Source of the DNA: CAVRTJ01 sp964507185
GTDB lineage: Bacteria > Acidobacteriota > UBA4820 > DSQY01
Assembly: GCA_964507185.1 (NCBI GenBank)
Contig: CAZDOY010000016.1
Span: forward strand, 1-64,000
Direction: 5' to 3'
DNA: 64,000 nucleotides
Positions 59,004 through 64,000 of this stretch are shown piece by piece (within the stretch, counting starts at the first letter, position 1; each line of letters begins with the position of its first letter). Position numbers and translations under genes: made by a program. Below the pieces are notes generated by a model. That model was given only the letters and a program-made list of their open reading frames with translations. It did no database searches and was not told the origin of the DNA.

Positions 59004-61206
59004 ATCCCACCGACTCGGTGACTGGCAAAGGCTCGGCACTCCGGCCGTTCTCGTATTTCTTGCCGTGGTCCTCTTCTGGCCGCTTTTCTTCAACGCGAAG
59101 CACCTGGTCCCCTTCCACGTCCTTGCGGGTGATCCGGCGCTGACGGGCATCGACGTGCACTCGGACAGGCCGGACTGGCGGTCCTTCGACCTCTCGCCCG
59201 TCGTCATGTTCTACTCGGAAAAGGCCGTGGCGGCCCGCGCCCTGCACCACGGGGAACTGCCGCTCTGGAACCCCTATAACGCCGTGGGCGTGCCCCTCCT
59301 GGCCAACGCGCAGAGCCAGCCCTTCGCGCCATTCTTCCTGCCGTTCATGGCCTTTCCGAACCCGTGGTGCTATTCCTGGATGCTGCTGATCCAGCTCCTT
59401 TTCGGGGGCTTCGGCGCCGCGCTGCTTCTGAGGAAGCTGGGTGCCAGTCCCATGCCCCAAGCGTTCGCCGCCGCCCTTTTCGCTTTTAATCCCTACGCCC
59501 TGAATTACATGGTCTACTCGGACGTCTGGGCCTACGTCTGGTTTCCGTGGGTCTTCCTGGCGACGGAGAGGTGGGTCCGGCGGGAGAACGGCGTCCTGCC
59601 GCCCGCCCTGCTCATCGCCCTCATGGGCATGAGCGGCCACGTCGAGGTGGCCTTTTTCGGCGCTGCGTCGGCCTTTGCCTACCTGGCCGTCCGCCTCTTT
59701 CAGAAGGGCGCATGGCGGGAGCAAGGACGGGGCTGGCTCGTCCTGCCCCTCCTGGCAGCTGCGCTGTCGGCCTGGTGGCTGGCGCCCTTCGCGGAGTACG
59801 TCCTGCACTCCACGACGGGCCGCTTCGGGAACAACGTCTGTTACCCCTACCACATCTCCGCGTCCTTCATCGTCGGATCGGAGGTCTTCTGGCCGCCCGT
59901 TCTCCTTATGGTCGCGGTGATCGCTTTCATGGTCCCCGGCAAGAGGCGCTTCGCGCTGGCGCTCCTTCCGGGCCTGCTCTGGTCGCTCGTCATGATGTTC
60001 CCCTTTCCGCTGGCCCTTCAGGAGTTCGCCACTTTCGATCTGCTGAGCGGCCGTTACGGCCGGTCCGTGGCCTGGTTCGTCCTCGTCGTGGCGGCCGGCC
60101 TCGGGCTGGACGCCGTGTCGAAGGGGGAAGCCCGCCGGTGGATGATCGGCGTCTCGCTGGCCGTGCTCGGCGCATGGCTGGGCCTCGGTTACGCCCTCCA
60201 CCCACCGTCCCTGGCCGCCGCCGCAACAAATCACTGGGTCCCCCTGCAGGGAACTACCATGGCCCACTTTCCGGTGCTCGTCGCCCTCAACGTCCTCGCC
60301 TTCGTGCTGGCCGTCCTGCCCTCGCGCTGGTGGCCCCTGCCCCGCCTCGCGGCAAGCCTCGCTGTTCTCATGCTCGCGTCAGGCCTCTTTTTCCACTCGG
60401 TCTTCAGCGTCTACTGGAACGATTCGGCGCCGGAACCCGTCCCCGCCGTCCGGGCGGCCCTCGAAGGAAACCCTGGACGCACGTGGTTCCCCTCGCAGGG
60501 CTACTGGAAGAGCTGTCCGCCGAACCTGAGCGCGCTCTTCGGCATCCGGGACATACGCTATTCGGACCCGTTCACGCCGGCAAGGCTGGCGGCCGTGCCC
60601 TGGAAGCGGTCGTCCCACCAGGACCTCTTCGAGAGCTGGGGCGGCACGGCCGAATCGAGCTTCCTCGGCGTGGACGTGGCCTGGGGCTTCGCGGGCAGAC
60701 CGGACGTGGCGAAGGGGCGCATTCCGGCCCTGCGCCCGGTGACACTGGAGCCTGACGCGGGCCGGGTCCTCTGGGTGCAGAACGACGAGGTGGAGGCCGG
60801 CGCCGGGGAGGCCCTGGCCGCAGCACGTGCAGACGGCGCATGGGAACACACCGTGTTCCTGGAAACGCAGCCGCGGGAGACGCCGGTCCCGTCCCTCGGG
60901 ACGAGCGCGCCCGCCCGAATCAGGGCGGTCGAAACGGGCTTCAACGTGGGTGTCTGGGAAATCGACGCCCCGGAGGACGGGTGGCTCCTGGAGAGGGACC
61001 TTTACTGGCCCGGGTGGAAGGCCGTACGGGACGGACGCCCGGCGGAACTCTACGCGGCGGACGGGATCTATCGTGCCGTCTTCGTGCCCGCAGGACGCCA
61101 CATGGTAACCGTCCGGTACCGGCCGCTGTCCTTTATCGCCGGCGTCCTCGTCACCCTTCTCTGCCTGCTCGGCTCGATCGCGTACAGATGGATGGGAAGA
61201 CGATGA
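58996..61206 (+). CDS. YfhO-like GT-C membrane protein, paralog 5
   Basis: A 736-residue protein with about 12 spans. FYSEKAVAARALHHG leads to WNPYNAVGVP at 91-100, and the C-terminus ends DLYWPGWKAVRDGRP and YRAVFVPAGRHMVTVRYRP. ATG at 58996 follows GAGG at suitable spacing; a GTG seven codons upstream is less likely. It overlaps the next gene by ATGA. The sequence from here to the window end looks more GC-rich at third positions than 42-54 kb. Confidence 0.82.
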   Translation: MPESHRLGDWQRLGTPAVLVFLAVVLFWPLFFNAKHLVPFHVLAGDPALTGIDVHSDRPDWRSFDLSPVVMFYSEKAVAARALHHGELPLWNPYNAVGVPLLANAQSQPFAPFFLPFMAFPNPWCYSWMLLIQLLFGGFGAALLLRKLGASPMPQAFAAALFAFNPYALNYMVYSDVWAYVWFPWVFLATERWVRRENGVLPPALLIALMGMSGHVEVAFFGAASAFAYLAVRLFQKGAWREQGRGWLVLPLLAAALSAWWLAPFAEYVLHSTTGRFGNNVCYPYHISASFIVGSEVFWPPVLLMVAVIAFMVPGKRRFALALLPGLLWSLVMMFPFPLALQEFATFDLLSGRYGRSVAWFVLVVAAGLGLDAVSKGEARRWMIGVSLAVLGAWLGLGYALHPPSLAAAATNHWVPLQGTTMAHFPVLVALNVLAFVLAVLPSRWWPLPRLAASLAVLMLASGLFFHSVFSVYWNDSAPEPVPAVRAALEGNPGRTWFPSQGYWKSCPPNLSALFGIRDIRYSDPFTPARLAAVPWKRSSHQDLFESWGGTAESSFLGVDVAWGFAGRPDVAKGRIPALRPVTLEPDAGRVLWVQNDEVEAGAGEALAAARADGAWEHTVFLETQPRETPVPSLGTSAPARIRAVETGFNVGVWEIDAPEDGWLLERDLYWPGWKAVRDGRPAELYAADGIYRAVFVPAGRHMVTVRYRPLSFIAGVLVTLLCLLGSIAYRWMGRR

Positions 61207-62876
61207 AACAGCGCGCCGGGAGTCCTCGAGCCGGACCGTCCGGCGGCGGGCGGGGCGCCGCCGCGCTGGGGTTCCTCTTTCTGGGCATCTTCCTGCTCCT
61301 GCAGGTCAGCCCCGTGCTGAACCCGGTCACTTACGACGAGAGCAACCTGGTCTACGACGGGGCACGGCTGAGTCAGGGCGAGATACCCTACCGGGATTTC
61401 TTCAACTTCGTGCCGCCTGCCACTTTCTGCCTCATGGCCGGCGTCCATCCCATCCTGCCGGACCGGCCCGAGACGGCCGAACGATACCTGGTCGTCACGC
61501 TTGTCTTCCTGACGGGCCTGGCCTGGTTCCTCGCGCTGGAACAACCGGGCCGGAAGAGGTACGAGGCCCTCGCGAGCGCCGCTTTCTTTCTCGTCTGCCT
61601 CTACCCCTTCAGCCCCTTCGCGCCACACCACTGGTTCGCCCTCGCGTTCCTCATACCCGCCATCGCCTTGGGCCAGATCCTCTCCCGCCGTCGCGAATCG
61701 GTGCGGGCATGGTTCCTGCCCGGACTCGCGGCGGGTCTTGCCCTGTGCACGCTGCAGACCGCGGGCTTCTTCGCATGCGCCTTCATCGCCGTGCTCATTC
61801 TTTCGAGCCGCGACGGGCGCCAGGTTGCCGTGCTCCGGGTCCTCTGGTCCGTCCTGGGCTGGGCCGCCGGTCTCCTCCTGTGCCTTGGGCCGCTGTTCCT
61901 CGCGGGGGCGGGCCGTTCGCTTTGGCGGGACCTCGTGGCGTGGCCCATGGCCAATTACCACCGGTCAGGCAACCCCAATGACGTCGCCTTTCTCTCGGAC
62001 CTCCCCGAGCGGCTGGCACACCTGTGGACCTTCACCGGTCCGGGTGGCCCCGCAGCAAGCTTCGTGCGCGCCATTTCGGGGAGCGTTCTCTACGTCGGGA
62101 TACTGGTCGCGGCCCTGGCCTGCCTGGTCGCCTCCATCTGCACGTTCGTCCGGTTCCTGAGGCGGCGGCGGCCCGAGCCCCCCGTCCTGGCGACCGCCAC
62201 GCTGACCGTCCTCGTTTTCGGCGTTTTCGCGCGCTCGAACCCGACCTGGGTGCATCTCGTCTACGGTCTCCCCGCCGTGCTTTTCGCGTGGCTCTGCGCG
62301 CTCGCATCTTCAACCGGGCGTCCTTTGCGGCGAGCGCGGGTCACGGCGGCCGTGCTCGTCATTCTCGTCTCCGGCCTGGTATACAGGATTGGCCTTCTTT
62401 CCGCTGCGCCCCCCACCCCCCGGCAGCTGACCGACGTGGACCGCGTGGACCGGGACAGTCCCCTGAACCGCTCGCTCAGGGCCTGGTCCTACCTGAAGCC
62501 CGGCGACAAGATCGTGGTGATTCCCACGGGTGGCAACGTCTATCTCTACACCTACCCGGCGGCCATCGGCTACACGTACTTCTTCCCGTTGCAGGACCAC
62601 TACAACGACATGGAGGACCACAGGATCGTGGCGCGACAGATCGAACGGTGCAAACCAAAGGCCATCCTCATCCACAAGGTGAGTTACCAGGATTTCCTGG
62701 CACGGGAAGATCCAGTGTCGCGCCTCCTGAAGTCGCGCTACCGGAAGGAGGGGGAAACGCCGGCTCTCATTATCCTGGCAAGAAAGGGGAGCGACGACGT
62801 CCGCGAGGGCTCACCGGACGACGCGCATGCCGGGCAGGGGCGGCCCGACCTTTTGGGTGGGACCCACAATGAGTGA
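61203..62876 (+). CDS. GT-C-like membrane glycosyltransferase, IPYxDFF subgroup
   Basis: A 557-residue protein with about 11 spans. The first loop reads TYDESNLVYDGARLSQGE then IPYRDFFNFVPP; a later block is SNPTWVHLVYGLPA. Both match the genes at 33423 and 62869. The acidic pair in YDES is the likely catalytic/metal motif of the GT-C fold. The C-terminal 140 residues are soluble (VVIPTGGNVYLYTYPAAIGY). ATGA overlap with paralog 5 and 8-base overlap with the next gene. Confidence 0.78.
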   Translation: MKQRAGSPRAGPSGGGRGAAALGFLFLGIFLLLQVSPVLNPVTYDESNLVYDGARLSQGEIPYRDFFNFVPPATFCLMAGVHPILPDRPETAERYLVVTLVFLTGLAWFLALEQPGRKRYEALASAAFFLVCLYPFSPFAPHHWFALAFLIPAIALGQILSRRRESVRAWFLPGLAAGLALCTLQTAGFFACAFIAVLILSSRDGRQVAVLRVLWSVLGWAAGLLLCLGPLFLAGAGRSLWRDLVAWPMANYHRSGNPNDVAFLSDLPERLAHLWTFTGPGGPAASFVRAISGSVLYVGILVAALACLVASICTFVRFLRRRRPEPPVLATATLTVLVFGVFARSNPTWVHLVYGLPAVLFAWLCALASSTGRPLRRARVTAAVLVILVSGLVYRIGLLSAAPPTPRQLTDVDRVDRDSPLNRSLRAWSYLKPGDKIVVIPTGGNVYLYTYPAAIGYTYFFPLQDHYNDMEDHRIVARQIERCKPKAILIHKVSYQDFLAREDPVSRLLKSRYRKEGETPALIILARKGSDDVREGSPDDAHAGQGRPDLLGGTHNE

Positions 62877-64000
62877 CCACCGGGTGACTGCTTGTCCGTC
62901 TATTACGGCGCGGCAGACGGCCTCGGCCGTGACTGCCACGCTGTGTACGGCAGCTGTTCTGCTGGTGGTCGTCGGCAAGATCAGCCCGCTCCCCAACGTC
63001 CCCAAATGGGACGAGTTCATCTATCTGTACGACGCCCAGCGCGTGCTGACCGGGCACGTGCCCTACCGGGACTTCTTCCAGTTCACGCCGCCGGGAGACA
63101 TCTTCGTTCTGGCTGGATGGTTCCGGGTCTTTACAGGGCGCGCCACCGTCACCTGGGGACGCTACCTGTCGGCGCTGGTAGCCATCCTCTCCTGGCTCTG
63201 GATCGGCCGGACCCTGCGCAGGTCGGGCTGGAGCCGCGGGCTGACATTCGCGCTGGCCAGCCTGTATCCCATTTGCCTCTACACCTTCTGGCCCATTCCA
63301 TCCCACCACTGGATGGCAAACCTGGTCTTTATCGGGGCCTTTGAGGCCTACGACTTCGAGCGCGCAAGAGTTCGAGGGGCACCGGGCTGGTTCTACCTGG
63401 GGATGGCGGGAGGATTCGCCTTCCTCTTTCTCCAGACGGCGGCGGCTGACATGGCGGCGTTCTGGGGGGTGCTCTGGCTGCTAGGGATCGCAGGCAGGAA
63501 GAAAATCAGGAGTGCATTGTGGGCCACCGCCGGCGTGTTCGCGGTCGTGGCGCCGGTCTTTGGCTGGTTCTTTGCCAATGGCGCACTCGGGGATTTGCTC
63601 CGCGATGTCTTTCTCTGGACGGCCGGGCACTACCGGGTGGTGGGCGGCGTCAACGCCGTCCCTCTCCTGCAGGACCTTCCGGGCCGGATCGCCGCCGCGT
63701 GGAGTCCGCCGGCGGGAACGAATCCGTTGATCTGGGGTCCGCTGGCCGTGGCGGGCAGCCTTGTCTTCCTGTCGGTGCTATCCGCCGCGACGGTGATTCT
63801 GGTTGCCACCGCGTGGCGTTTCGGCGGGGCGATCAAGCGCGGGCGGCTGCCGGATTCTCTTCCGTCGGCCGTTTTGTGCCTGAGCGTCGTTGAATTCAGT
63901 CTCTTCCTCATGGGGAAGCCCGACTGGCTTCACCTGGTCTACGCACTCGGAAGGATAGGACCCGCCTGGCTTTTTCTGGGCCCTCCCAAGGCGCTGGCCC
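62869..64000 (+). CDS. GT-C-like membrane glycosyltransferase, IPYxDFF subgroup (runs off the window)
   Basis: Open from ATG 62869 to the window end, at least 377 residues with no stop. Several hydrophobic spans are visible. KWDEFIYLYDAQRVLTGH then VPYRDFFQFTPPGD, and near the end GKPDWLHLVYALGRIGP, match the genes at 33423 and 61203 block for block. The start overlaps the previous gene by 8 bases. The C-terminal domain lies outside the window. Confidence 0.75.
   Translation, partial: MSDHRVTACPSITARQTASAVTATLCTAAVLLVVVGKISPLPNVPKWDEFIYLYDAQRVLTGHVPYRDFFQFTPPGDIFVLAGWFRVFTGRATVTWGRYLSALVAILSWLWIGRTLRRSGWSRGLTFALASLYPICLYTFWPIPSHHWMANLVFIGAFEAYDFERARVRGAPGWFYLGMAGGFAFLFLQTAAADMAAFWGVLWLLGIAGRKKIRSALWATAGVFAVVAPVFGWFFANGALGDLLRDVFLWTAGHYRVVGGVNAVPLLQDLPGRIAAAWSPPAGTNPLIWGPLAVAGSLVFLSVLSAATVILVATAWRFGGAIKRGRLPDSLPSAVLCLSVVEFSLFLMGKPDWLHLVYALGRIGPAWLFLGPPKALA

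Overview
The window is a GC-rich bacterial chromosome segment carried on a scaffold; one 100-N gap at 36473-36572 shows it is an assembly, probably metagenome-derived. LolA-like, RlpA-like and LpxH-like proteins indicate a Gram-negative envelope. The 2-oxoacid:ferredoxin oxidoreductase, the NADH-linked iron-sulfur module and a rubrerythrin-like protein point to an anaerobe or microaerophile. The pilB-pilT-pilC-pilS-pilR order resembles Desulfuromonadota/Geobacter-type genomes, but I cannot assign a phylum. No phage, transposase, CRISPR array, rRNA or tRNA was found.

Region 1 (1-7.5 kb) is mainly housekeeping. It holds an LpxH-like phosphoesterase, a YjbQ-family protein and a leftward run icd - secreted orf - purH - lolA - small membrane orf - rlpA with overlapping genes and one likely promoter at 7461-7490. 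The spacer between the convergent yjbQ and rlpA genes is filled by a repeat element that recurs 27 kb away at 28650.

Region 2 (7.6-13 kb) begins with a GspE/PilB paralog that has lost its ATPase motifs but keeps a c-di-GMP-type MshEN domain and has an added Cys-rich N-terminus. It is followed by a HAD phosphatase - selA - lipoprotein chain joined by ATGA overlaps.

Region 3 (13.1-21 kb) is an energy operon: a MinD/CobQ-type P-loop ATPase, a four-subunit 2-oxoacid:ferredoxin oxidoreductase (Vor/Kor type), a NuoE/NuoF/short-NuoG module without a hydrogenase catalytic domain, a polyferredoxin and a rubrerythrin-like protein. Region 4 (21.2-28.6 kb) is the type IV pilus set pilB-pilT-pilC with the pilS-pilR two-component pair and no pilin gene.

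Region 5 (28.8-64 kb, running off the end) is a large surface-glycan locus. It has a CsbB/GtrB-like polyprenyl-phosphate glycosyltransferase, a GtrA flippase, an AsnB-type amidotransferase, GalE, a UDP-galactopyranose-mutase-like flavoprotein, a methyltransferase, a GT2-methyltransferase fusion, a PAP2/AUR1-like protein and thirteen large polytopic GT-C-like proteins. Five of these are YfhO-like paralogs, four of them within a rightward run at 50-61 kb. GT2 + GtrA + YfhO-type GT-C is the known recipe for three-component extracytoplasmic glycosylation, and this locus looks like an expanded version next to a pilus operon.
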